A stretch of 43,694 bases of DNA from positions 1-43,694 of IMG/VR virus record IMGVR_UViG_3300010885_019521; one strand, written 5' to 3'. The translations under genes and the position numbers were made by a program. Source of the DNA: a virus. The notes below the pieces were generated by a model. The model was given only the letters and a program-made list of their open reading frames with translations, had not been told where the DNA came from and ran no database searches. Positions 7,958 to 17,900 of the stretch are shown here, piece by piece (the first letter of the stretch is position 1; every line of letters begins with the position of its first letter).

Positions 7958-7965
7958 AATAAATA
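7958..7965 (+). promoter_or_regulatory. Putative late promoter (AATAAATA)
   Basis: AATAAATA followed by CATCGATGCC lies 92 bases before the ATG of the 2173-residue protein. The leader between them contains a GCCAG/CTGGC hairpin (7973-7987) and a GGGAG ribosome site. The extended TAAATACATCGA string is the same as at 11-22. Confidence 0.55.
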
Positions 7966-8056
7966 CATCGATGCCAGCGTGTCTGGCAGAGTTATACTGT
8001 GGTAAACCCGCAATGCAAGGTGGTTATCCGTGAAACTCGGTGTATAGGGAGCAATA

Positions 8057-11000
8057 ATGGCCGTAGGTCGTATTACAGGCCCGCTACTCGCAAGCAATCT
8101 GCGAAGAGACGGTGTCGACATAGCGTTTGAAACAGATCTACTGTACCTTGATGTAGTCAATGGCCGTATTGGCATCAAGAAAGATACACCCCTATTCGAG
8201 TTAGATGTAAACGGCACAATCAACGCCCATAGGATAATTGTTAATACTGCCACTATTGGCCTAGTAACAATTACCAGTACTACTTCTAGTAGTACAATGT
8301 CCACAACATACGGACCAATCTCAATCATTCCAGGCGGAAATGATCAAATTAATTTAGATGCAAATACTTTTGTTAAAGGCGATTTGCATGCCACCGGTGA
8401 TATTACTGCTGACGGAAATATTCGATTAGGTGATACAACAGGCACTGATACACTGATAATTGATGCCGAAATCAAATCTGATGTGTTACCTTATATTAGC
8501 ACAGGCTCAGTTGAATTTGTTGGAACAACCACCGCAACAATTTTTGTTACTAACACTAACATAGTTTCTGAATTTAGTTTAGGTAATACTAGTTCTTATT
8601 GGAACAACTCATATTTAGAAAATATTTTTACACGCCAGATTGACACTGCTGGCACTGCAACTGATATACAATTCTTTCCAGACATTCCGTTATTAGAAAG
8701 AACACTGAATAAATCAGTGACCATTAATGGGGATATTCGTGTTTACGGCGGAAATCCAATTGGTACGTTCCCAGTTGTAAACAACATTCTATATGTAAAT
8801 GAAAACGGTAGTGACGACAATGACGGCCGTGCAATGGACTCTAGTCGTGCATGCCGTACAATTACTGGAGCAACTAATAGTCCTTATTTTAAACAAGGCA
8901 CAATTATTAGAGTAGCGCCGGGATACTACGCTGAAAATAATCCAATTAGATTATTGCCATATACATCGGTAGTTGGAGACAGTCTTAGAGCAGTGTTTGT
9001 TGAAGCAATGAATAAGACAGTAGACTTGTTCCATGTTAATTCTGGAGTATATATCACTGGTATGACTATGTTAAATCTTCGCAGAGGAGAAGTAACTAGA
9101 TATGCACCAGGTGGTGCAGGAACTTATACTACAGGGGCATATTGTGTGGCCTTCCCCCCATTACTTGATGATCCTATTGATGTATTCCACAGTCCTTATA
9201 TTCAAAACTGTACCAATCAATCAGGTCCTTGGTTGTATGACGGTACAATGTTTTTACCAAATCAGACTGTACAAATTCCTTTAGTGGTTGCAACTTCAAC
9301 TTATATTGCAAATACTACTTCATTATTAGTAACAATACAGCCAGAAATTACTGCACAGCAACTAGAAATTGGAATGTCAGTTAACGGATCTGGAATAACA
9401 ATTGACGTTGATGTACCCGTTGCTACAATTGAATCTATTGAAAATCCAATTAATGGATATCGCTCTGCAAAATCATTACTAACTTTAAATAAAGAGTTCA
9501 TTAAAGATGAAGTGATTGCTTATGTTTACAATACATTTCCTGGATTCAGTTTTGACGAAACTGTTTGTCGCAGAGACACAGGATATATTGTTAATGCACT
9601 GATAAATGATGCCATACTAGGTGGTAATCAACAAATAGTTGAAGCAGGCCGTGCATATTATGAAGGCAACGTTCAAATACTAGGTGACGAACTAGGCCCG
9701 ACAATAGCTGCTTTTAGAAGAATTAAAGATATTTCTTTAGATATTGTTGATAATGTTTCTGTAGTTAAAACTACAGGCAACTCTGCAACTCAAACTATTA
9801 ACACTTCAACTACTGGTGGTGCAATAGCTCAAGAAAATATTGTCATGCTAATAGATTTATTAGTTGACATATTAGAAAATAATGCAGGTTATGAAAATGC
9901 TGCTGCATTACTTAACGCTAATCGAGGATTCATTCAAGCTGAGACAGTGGCATTTGTAAACGAAACTTATGTAGGACAGCCTCTACCAAGTTTTACATAT
10001 GACAGAGGTAAATGTTTTAGAGATGTTGGGTACATTGTTGATGCTGTTGCTAATGATTTATTATACGGTGGTAACCAACAGTCTGTAGCAGCCGGTGTTG
10101 CTTATTGGACTGGAAATACTAGTTTAATACCTGGAGAAGTGGACGAAACAATAGCAGGGTTTACATATCTTGCATCAATCGTTAGAGATATAGTTTTACA
10201 AAATGAATTCAAAGACGGATACCAAACAACGGTTACGCAGATAACAAATTTAACCACAGGTAGTAATGCGGCTATTGAGTTAGTTGCTCGAAATGTTGGT
10301 ATTATCAATGATATCTTAACTAACGGAGCAGACGCTGCACCAACTGTTATTAATAATTCGTTAACGCCTAGTTCAATTCCTGGAGTTACTGCTAGTTATA
10401 ATTTAATTGTTGCAAATAAAAATTTCTTACAACACGAAGTTGTCAAATACATCGATGTCACGTTTACAAATTTAGATTTTGAATACAATGCTGTTAAGTG
10501 TGCTCGCGATACAGGATTAATTTTAGATGGGCTAGTATTAGACTTAGTTTATAACAGCAACAGTCAAAGTACGTTTGCTGGACTACAATATTGGGACCAC
10601 GGTAGCACAGTGATTCCTGGAGAAGAAACAACTACAACAAACGCATTTGCATATTGTAAAACTGCAACTCAAGCATTGTTAGCAGCAAACACTTCTCTAA
10701 GTACATCGTCATCGATCTTATTAGGACAGAAATTTGATGTATTCTTAGGTATATTGAACACTGGAACTAATGGAGTAACTGATATTATTGTTCCTAACGG
10801 CGTCATTAATTCAATGTTACAGCCTGTGGTTGACTACATACAATCTGAAAAATTGAATATAATTCAAGATACTATTGATTGGATTGAAGCAAATAAAACT
10901 CCAGGATTCACTTATGACGATACAAAATGTCGAAGAGACATTGGCTATGTATTAGATTCAGTATGCATGGACATATTACGTGGCGGCAACAGACAAAGTG

Positions 11001-14000
11001 TACAAGCAGGTGTTTATTACTTTGGATATGACACAACCAGCACAGTACTAATTAACGAAATTCCTCAAACTAATGCAGCTTATAAGTTCATGAAATCGTT
11101 AATTGACAAAGTTGTACAACGAGTTACTGTTACAAAAACTTATCAATCATTAGTTGAACAAAATACAGATCCTGTTGGAGCAACTGTACAAGAGTCTAGA
11201 GCAATTAGCAACAACATCGATCTGATTAGAGATATAATTAGAAAAGGACCTGCGGCTGCTCCAGAAAGAACACCGTTACCATTAACCCCTACTACTTCGA
11301 CTAACATTGCCCGTGCATACGACATACTAACTGTAAATAGAGATTTCATTGTTGCAGAAGTAGTTGAATTTGTCAATGCAACTTTTATTCAACCATACGC
11401 ATTTAATTATAATGAAAGCAAGTGTTTTAGAGATGTGGGATTAATTGTTGATTCTATTGCTACAGATATTATTCGTCGATCAAATACTAATTCATTAGAA
11501 GCAGGTTTAGCCTACTGGGACGGTGCAGTTAGTGTTATTGAAGGACAATTAAAAGAAACATCTGGAGCAATTCAATATGCAAAAACAATAGCTCTAGATG
11601 TTATTGCAAATAATCCTGTTACAAGTTTCTATCAAAAGTCTGTAATTTATACTATACCAGGCACTACCTCCACTACTAGTACTAGCGTAGTACAACAAAA
11701 TATTAATTCTCAATTGCCAGGCGGAGAAGTTGCAAGAGATTTAGTGGACAGTAACTTTAATGCAATTACTACCATTATACAGAATGGTCCTGCATACGCA
11801 CCTACAAGTACAAATTCAACCCTTACACAATTTATTATTAATCTAAGCACTGTAACTAATAGTTCAGCGGTAGAAGACATTTTATATTTTGGAGAAACTT
11901 CAGTTTACCCAGTTGAAGATAAAAAAATGCCAGGAGAGTGGAGTGAAGACGGCTATGCTGACAGAAGAATTGATCCTAATGGTTCAGGCGGCGGCGCCCT
12001 AGTAGACGGAAATGCTCCATCTCGTCGTAGTCCAATTAATTCTTTTGTATTTGATGCGTTTACACAAATTACTCAAGGCGGTCGAGGCATCCATATCATT
12101 AACGAAGGGTACGCACAGCTAGTATCTGTGTTTACAATTTTTTGTAATGTTGCCGTTGAAACTGCATCAGGCGGCATTGCTTCAATTACTAATTCAAACA
12201 ATAACTTTGGTGACTTATGTTTGTTATCTACTGGTTACGGTTCAAGAAAGTTCGGCGGAACTATTTACAATCCGGCTAATCTTGCCTATAACGAATTAAC
12301 TAATGCGTTTGAACCAAATGAATATTTCCCTCAAGGATATTTCCCAACCAATCAACAAGTATGTGTATTTGTTCCCGACCCTGCAAACAGACCTCACATT
12401 AGTTTAGTAATGGAAGTAGTTCCTCCTGATCAATATGTTAACTATGACGGTCAAACTGTTCCGTATGTTAACGAACAAGGATTCCCAGGATTCTTAACAG
12501 CAATTGTTAACACTTCAAGTCTAACAACCAGTAGTTATACCATTGAGGCAGTAGATGTTACAGGTGTTGCGGTTGGCCAAACTGTATACATACGTGACCA
12601 ATTTGGCTATGAAGCAGACGACAACGGTGCAGGAACTCCATACTTATCAACTGGTACTATAGTAATTGATGTAACATATCAAACCATTACTTTAAGCAAT
12701 CCTATTCTTCAAGGCGGCGGCCAATATGCTAACAATAACTATTTTAATATCTACTGTTGTGGCAATGCTTATTATAATGTTATCACAAGTAAAACTTCTG
12801 CAAGTCCTTATCCAACTGGACAGAGTAAAATTTTAGGACAAGAAACTGAGACGATTGACGCAGTTAATTACTTAAGAAACACTGCGATTTCTATAGTTAA
12901 TAATCAACCCGTAAACGCGATTAACAACACTACAGAACAAACTTTTAATTTATTAAAAACAGGCAACGGCACTGAATCGTTTATACAAGACCAATTAGGA
13001 ATTATTACAAATGTGATACTTTCAGGACCTCAAGCAGCTCCTGCAGAAACTACAACTGGTACACTATTAACTAATAGATCAGGAGCAATTAGCTTACTTG
13101 AAGCAAATAAAATTTTCTTACAAGATGAAGTAGTTGCATATACTGATACAATATTTGGCGGATTTACATACGATGAAGGCAAGTGTTCAAGAGATACAAA
13201 ATTAATTATTGATAGTATTGCTATAGATATGCTATATCCTGGAACAAGCCAAAGTACTTTTGCTGGCTTACAATATTGGGATCAAAGTGAAAGTGCAATA
13301 CCTGGCGAAGAAACTACTACAACAAATGCTATTACCTATGCTAAGGGACTAGCCGCAACAGTTGCATTAAGTGCAGGAGGATCAACTCCGTCTGGGATTG
13401 TTACTTCAAGATTTAACGATGTTTTAAGTATTATTGCATCTGGAACTGTAGGAATAACCGATGCTATTACATCTAACGGATTACCAAGTACTAATGTTAA
13501 TACACTAGCAGCGTATACTGCTGTTGTTAATAATACATCAACTATTATTTCTCAAACGATTTCTTATATTAATTCTAATAATCCAGGATTTGTATATGAT
13601 CAAACAAAGTGTCGTCGAGACTTACACTATATTTTAGATAGTGTAGCATTTGATTTGAAACACGGCGGTAATAGACAGAGTGTAATGTCAGGAGTCTACT
13701 ATTACAATTATAATAGTACTAGTACTGCTATCACTAACGAGATACCTCAGACAGTTGCTGCCTATAATTTTATTAAAGCAATTATTGGAGATGTAATTAC
13801 AGGAACTCCTATATCACCAAAGTACCAAACAGTTGAAGTTCAGATAACAAACTTAACTCCGGCAACTGTCGCAGAGACCGCTACATTACAATCTAAAATT
13901 GATATAATTACAGACATCATTGCCAACGGCCCTGATGTTGCAGGACCAAAAGTTCCTGTAGGACTAACAATATCAGCAAACACTAGCACAGTAAATGCAT

Positions 14001-14578
14001 TTAGTTTACTAATGGCTAACAAAAATTTTATTGCCGCAGAAGTAATTGCTTATATTGCAAATGAGTTTGGCGGCTTACAATACAACAAACAAAAATGTCG
14101 TAGAGATGTTGGCCTAATGATAGATGCATTGATTGCAGATTTATCTACTGGCGGAAACTTTAGAAGTGTTGAAGCAGCAAAAACATATTATAGCAAAGAC
14201 GGAACATATCATATTGTTACATTAGAAGATAATGTAAGAAATCAATTATTATTTGTTGACGGTAGTACAGTTAATTTCTATCAAAGAAGTTATCAAAGTG
14301 CCAGCGGTTACTTATTTGAATATTGCGGTGCAGGCACGCAGTACGGTGCATTGCCTCAGGTAGGTAGAGTAGATCCAAATCAGACTAAAGAAGTAGTTCA
14401 GTTAAATAATGGTAAGGTGTTCTTTACCTCAACTGATCAAAACGGCGATTTTAGAATCGGACCAACACTTGTTATTAGTCAAGCAACTGGTGTACTATCC
14501 GGAAGAACATTTGAAAAGAGTTTATTCGCACAGATGACCCCGTTCATCTTAGCGGTTGAAGCAGGTGGTGGAGAATAA
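8057..14578 (+). CDS. Giant modular fibre-like protein with KCxRD repeat arrays (2173 aa)
   Basis: A 2173-residue structural protein. Residues 1-240 resemble N-termini of marine phage fibre proteins (G-I-K-K-D-T-P, L-G-N-T-S-S-Y-W-N-N). Residues ~244-405 are a beta-helix-like block starting L-Y-V-N-E-N-G-S-D-D-N-D-G-R. Five copies of a repeat with K-C-x-R-D follow (Cys at 504, 653, 815, 958, 1123). A second beta block spans ~1277-1578, three more repeats follow (Cys 1710, 1852, 2014), and a cap covers ~2049-2173. Each repeat has helix-like N-K-x-F-I-x-x-E-V-V-A-Y, then Y-D-x-x-K-C-x-R-D-x-G and a Y-W or Y-Y-Y element. The ribosome site is GGGAG before 8057. A close paralogue starts at 14999. 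A host-recognition fibre is inferred; no enzymatic motif was found. Confidence 0.75.
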   Translation: MAVGRITGPLLASNLRRDGVDIAFETDLLYLDVVNGRIGIKKDTPLFELDVNGTINAHRIIVNTATIGLVTITSTTSSSTMSTTYGPISIIPGGNDQINLDANTFVKGDLHATGDITADGNIRLGDTTGTDTLIIDAEIKSDVLPYISTGSVEFVGTTTATIFVTNTNIVSEFSLGNTSSYWNNSYLENIFTRQIDTAGTATDIQFFPDIPLLERTLNKSVTINGDIRVYGGNPIGTFPVVNNILYVNENGSDDNDGRAMDSSRACRTITGATNSPYFKQGTIIRVAPGYYAENNPIRLLPYTSVVGDSLRAVFVEAMNKTVDLFHVNSGVYITGMTMLNLRRGEVTRYAPGGAGTYTTGAYCVAFPPLLDDPIDVFHSPYIQNCTNQSGPWLYDGTMFLPNQTVQIPLVVATSTYIANTTSLLVTIQPEITAQQLEIGMSVNGSGITIDVDVPVATIESIENPINGYRSAKSLLTLNKEFIKDEVIAYVYNTFPGFSFDETVCRRDTGYIVNALINDAILGGNQQIVEAGRAYYEGNVQILGDELGPTIAAFRRIKDISLDIVDNVSVVKTTGNSATQTINTSTTGGAIAQENIVMLIDLLVDILENNAGYENAAALLNANRGFIQAETVAFVNETYVGQPLPSFTYDRGKCFRDVGYIVDAVANDLLYGGNQQSVAAGVAYWTGNTSLIPGEVDETIAGFTYLASIVRDIVLQNEFKDGYQTTVTQITNLTTGSNAAIELVARNVGIINDILTNGADAAPTVINNSLTPSSIPGVTASYNLIVANKNFLQHEVVKYIDVTFTNLDFEYNAVKCARDTGLILDGLVLDLVYNSNSQSTFAGLQYWDHGSTVIPGEETTTTNAFAYCKTATQALLAANTSLSTSSSILLGQKFDVFLGILNTGTNGVTDIIVPNGVINSMLQPVVDYIQSEKLNIIQDTIDWIEANKTPGFTYDDTKCRRDIGYVLDSVCMDILRGGNRQSVQAGVYYFGYDTTSTVLINEIPQTNAAYKFMKSLIDKVVQRVTVTKTYQSLVEQNTDPVGATVQESRAISNNIDLIRDIIRKGPAAAPERTPLPLTPTTSTNIARAYDILTVNRDFIVAEVVEFVNATFIQPYAFNYNESKCFRDVGLIVDSIATDIIRRSNTNSLEAGLAYWDGAVSVIEGQLKETSGAIQYAKTIALDVIANNPVTSFYQKSVIYTIPGTTSTTSTSVVQQNINSQLPGGEVARDLVDSNFNAITTIIQNGPAYAPTSTNSTLTQFIINLSTVTNSSAVEDILYFGETSVYPVEDKKMPGEWSEDGYADRRIDPNGSGGGALVDGNAPSRRSPINSFVFDAFTQITQGGRGIHIINEGYAQLVSVFTIFCNVAVETASGGIASITNSNNNFGDLCLLSTGYGSRKFGGTIYNPANLAYNELTNAFEPNEYFPQGYFPTNQQVCVFVPDPANRPHISLVMEVVPPDQYVNYDGQTVPYVNEQGFPGFLTAIVNTSSLTTSSYTIEAVDVTGVAVGQTVYIRDQFGYEADDNGAGTPYLSTGTIVIDVTYQTITLSNPILQGGGQYANNNYFNIYCCGNAYYNVITSKTSASPYPTGQSKILGQETETIDAVNYLRNTAISIVNNQPVNAINNTTEQTFNLLKTGNGTESFIQDQLGIITNVILSGPQAAPAETTTGTLLTNRSGAISLLEANKIFLQDEVVAYTDTIFGGFTYDEGKCSRDTKLIIDSIAIDMLYPGTSQSTFAGLQYWDQSESAIPGEETTTTNAITYAKGLAATVALSAGGSTPSGIVTSRFNDVLSIIASGTVGITDAITSNGLPSTNVNTLAAYTAVVNNTSTIISQTISYINSNNPGFVYDQTKCRRDLHYILDSVAFDLKHGGNRQSVMSGVYYYNYNSTSTAITNEIPQTVAAYNFIKAIIGDVITGTPISPKYQTVEVQITNLTPATVAETATLQSKIDIITDIIANGPDVAGPKVPVGLTISANTSTVNAFSLLMANKNFIAAEVIAYIANEFGGLQYNKQKCRRDVGLMIDALIADLSTGGNFRSVEAAKTYYSKDGTYHIVTLEDNVRNQLLFVDGSTVNFYQRSYQSASGYLFEYCGAGTQYGALPQVGRVDPNQTKEVVQLNNGKVFFTSTDQNGDFRIGPTLVISQATGVLSGRTFEKSLFAQMTPFILAVEAGGGE
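9430..11720 (+). repeat. KCxRD repeat array, five copies
   Basis: Five protein-level repeats with cysteine codons at 9566, 10013, 10499, 10928 and 11423. Spacing is 149, 162, 143 and 165 codons, alternating shorter and longer units. DNA identity between copies is visibly low, so the array is old and under protein-level selection. Confidence 0.85.
13060..14200 (+). repeat. KCxRD repeat array, three copies
   Basis: Three further copies with cysteine codons at 13184, 13610 and 14096 (spacing 142 and 162 codons). They lie between the second beta block and the C-terminal cap of the same protein. Confidence 0.85.
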
Positions 14579-14589
14579 AGGAGATATAA

Positions 14590-14976
14590 ATGGCATTAAT
14601 TCCATTAAACACGTTTAAGACAAAGACAAAAGTATTAGATACAAATACAACAGCAACAGCATACGTAGCACCTATTGGTGTCACTAGCATTGTACTCATG
14701 GCACAGGTTGCTAATGTTGATGCAAACAATGCACATACAATTACATTCAGTCATCATAGACGATTTAGAGTGTTGCCCGATGCACAGGGTAACAATGCTC
14801 AGGATCCAAATGTGACAACAGAATTGGTTATGGATTTTGAAGTTCCGCCAAATGATTCTGCTAGTTTAATTACAGGTAAAATGATTTTAGAAGCACAAGA
14901 CAGCATTAGAGCATATTCTGACACAGCTGGTACAATGAAATTAGTATTAAGTATTCTTGAAACAGCTAATAACTAA
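14590..14976 (+). CDS. Small virion-associated protein between the giants
   Basis: A 128-residue protein with a strong ribosome site (AAAGGAGATATAA) 11 bases after the previous stop. The core reads I-V-L-M-A-Q-V-A-N-V, then V-M-D-F-E-V-P-P-N-D-S, then M-I-L-E-A-Q-D-S-I-R-A. It is related to the 106-residue product of 6883. It carries an extra polar segment (H-H-R-R-F-R-V-L-P-D-A-Q-G) not in that copy. No signal peptide, membrane segment or catalytic motif. Its position between two paralogous giant fibres suggests it is a subunit or assembly partner of them (inference). Confidence 0.6.
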   Translation: MALIPLNTFKTKTKVLDTNTTATAYVAPIGVTSIVLMAQVANVDANNAHTITFSHHRRFRVLPDAQGNNAQDPNVTTELVMDFEVPPNDSASLITGKMILEAQDSIRAYSDTAGTMKLVLSILETANN

Positions 14977-14998
14977 GATATTTTAAAAGAGAAATCTG

Positions 14999-17900
14999 AT
15001 GCCACGTTTATTAAGTAATAGAAAACCAGTTCTTCGACCTGAAGATCTAAAAGCAGATAGATGGGATTATTTAAATCTCCAGAATGCCCAGCCTGCATTG
15101 GGTTTGGCACCTGCTAATAATGCTGGCTATACTTTGCAAACAGATGCAGACGGAAAAGTTACATGGTCTGATACATTAGGTCGTTTACAATTTGAAAATC
15201 AAATTATTGGAGCTACAGAACAAAACGTCGATATTGAAATCACTAGTTTAGATACTAATTCTGATATTGTATTATCTCCTTACCAACAAGTCAGAATTCG
15301 TGGCGATCTAGCAGTAGATCAAAATGTAGAAATTACCGGCGACATAACAGTTACTGGAAATCCGTTAGGTACTTTTCCTATCAATGACAGAACTTTGTAT
15401 GTTACTCCTAACGGTGATGACCGCAATGACGGAACAGCACTCGATGCTAGCCGTGCTTGCCGTACAATTAGCGGTGCTGTTCGCAGCCCTTTCTATACAG
15501 AAGGTACTACTATTAAGGTAGCAGCCGGTGTATATTTTGAAGATAATCCTATTCCTCTAAAGAGAGATAGTTCTGTTTTAGGTAACGATTTAAGAACAAC
15601 ATTTGTTGAACCTTTAAACAAAGATTTAGATTTATTCCATGTAAATTCTGGTGTATATATTGCACAGATGCAGATGCGTAATCTACGTAGAGGTGCTGTA
15701 GAAAGATACGCACCAGGCGGCGCTGGAACTTATACTACAGGTGCTTACTGTGCAGCATTTCCTCCTAATTTAGAAAATCCTATTAACGTATATCATAGTC
15801 CGTACATTCAAAACTGTACCAACCAATCAGGTCCCTGGTTAAAAGATGGTACAATGTTTGTACCTAATCAAATTGTACAAATTCCTGTAGGTGCCGGCAC
15901 TTCAACTTGGGTAGCAAATGTTAATACTATTACTGTAACTCTTTTTACTGGCACAGTTGCAGTTGGTATGGCAGTTAATGATGCTGCCAACGAAGGTTAT
16001 AGAAATGCTCAACTGTTATTGCAGGCTAACAAGCAATTTTTACAAAGTCAAACAGTGGCCTATGTTAATGACACATATCCTCTATTAGATTATAACGAAG
16101 CACTCTGTTATCGAGATGTAGGTTATATTATTGATGCAGTTTCAGGTGATGCTAGATTTGGCGGCAATAAACGAAGTATTGAAGCCGGCCTAGCTTATTG
16201 GAGAGGCAATATTAGTTTAATTGAAGGACAACAAAACGAAACTGCCGATGCTATCAATTATCTACGTGACGTAAGTTTAGAAATTATCACCAACACTACT
16301 GTTACAAACATTTTTAACACGTTGACCAATCAGGTTCTTAATTTAAATTACGACAAAGGTGCAGTTGTTTCAACTCGAGTATCTAGTAGTTTTGGAGTAA
16401 TAACTTCAATTATACAAAACGGTGAAGGTGCTGTTCCAAATACCGTTGAAGATTTGTACGGATTAATTTACCCAAGCGGCTTAAGTCCTAACAGTCCAAA
16501 TTCTGCATCTACAATTACTTCGATTACTACGGTTACTACAGGCACTTACTTAATAACATTAAGTACTGCCACAGTATCACCTAGCGACAATGCTACATTG
16601 TATTTTGGGGAAACATCAGTTTATCCTTTCTTAGATGCTGATATACCAAGTGAGTGGACATTAGCAGACGCCGACGGCATATTTGCAGATCGTCGACTAG
16701 ATCCTAACGGGTCAGGCGGTGGTGCCCTAGTAGACGGCAATGCACCATCATTGATCTCTCCAATTCAATCGTTTGTTTTTGATGCGTTTACACAATTAAA
16801 TCAAGGCGGTATTGGCATCCATATTATTAATAATGGATATGCACAGCTAGTATCTGTGTTTACTATTTTCTGTTCCAACTCAGTGTTAGTTGAAAATGGC
16901 GGCATTGCTTCTATTACCAACTCCAACGCCAACTTTGGTGATCAATGCTTGACTGCAAAAGGCCTAGGTAAATTGGCCTTTCAAGGATTTGTTCGCAACC
17001 CTGCATATCCAACTAATGTACCAAACGGAGAATACTATCCTTTAGGTTATTGGCCAAACAAACAACAAATGGAAGTGTTTATCCCTAGTGATCGGGATAG
17101 ACCCCACATCGGTCAAGTTATGGAAGTTGTTCCTCCAGATACATACAGAAATTATGAAGGTCAACGAGTTCCATTTATAAACGAAGCAGGATACCCCGGT
17201 TACCTAGCGGTCGTTGCAAATACGTCAACCATTTCCACTGGAAGTTATACAATTAATGATATTGATGTTACAAGTATTGCTGTAGGTCATACGCTATATG
17301 TTCGAGATGTATTAGGAAATGAAACTAGTCCAGAAAACGGACAGCCATATGTGACTACAGGTACACAAGTTGTTGATGTTAACTTCAGAAGTGTAACATT
17401 AGACAGACCAATATTAACTGGTTATTCAGACCCTGACAATTTTTCAAATTATTTTAATTTATATTTTTGCGGGAATGCTTATTACACAGTGTTATCGAGT
17501 CAAATAGATTATTCGTTATCAACAACAGTAACTAATCAATCAACACTTGTTCCGGGACAAGAAACTACTACATCATTAGCAATTAGTTATGCTAAAAATC
17601 TTGCAACAAGAGTAATTCAAAATATTCCAGTAGACGGTTTTGTCTACGACATTGACCAATGTGAAAGAGATACTGGATTAATTGTTGACAGTATTGCTCT
17701 TGATACGTTATATCCCACACCTGAATTCAGTCAAAGTAATTTTGCTGGATTACAATACTGGAATCAAGATCGATACATAGGAACAATTGGCAATGAAATT
17801 ACCACAACAACAAATGCTATAAGATATGTAAAACAACTAGCACAGAAAATTGTTCAAGGCATTACCACAGGCACACGTTATCAAAGCACAGTGACTCAAA

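Noticed and set aside
7925-8056. Possible tRNA or riboswitch in the longest intergenic gap
   Set aside because: Only a 5-bp hairpin (7973-7987) is visible; there is no cloverleaf or conserved aptamer core. It is better read as promoter plus leader.
9102-9284. Short + strand frame inside the first giant
   Set aside because: Out-of-frame shadow with no ribosome site; the region is coding in the main frame with strong paralogue conservation.
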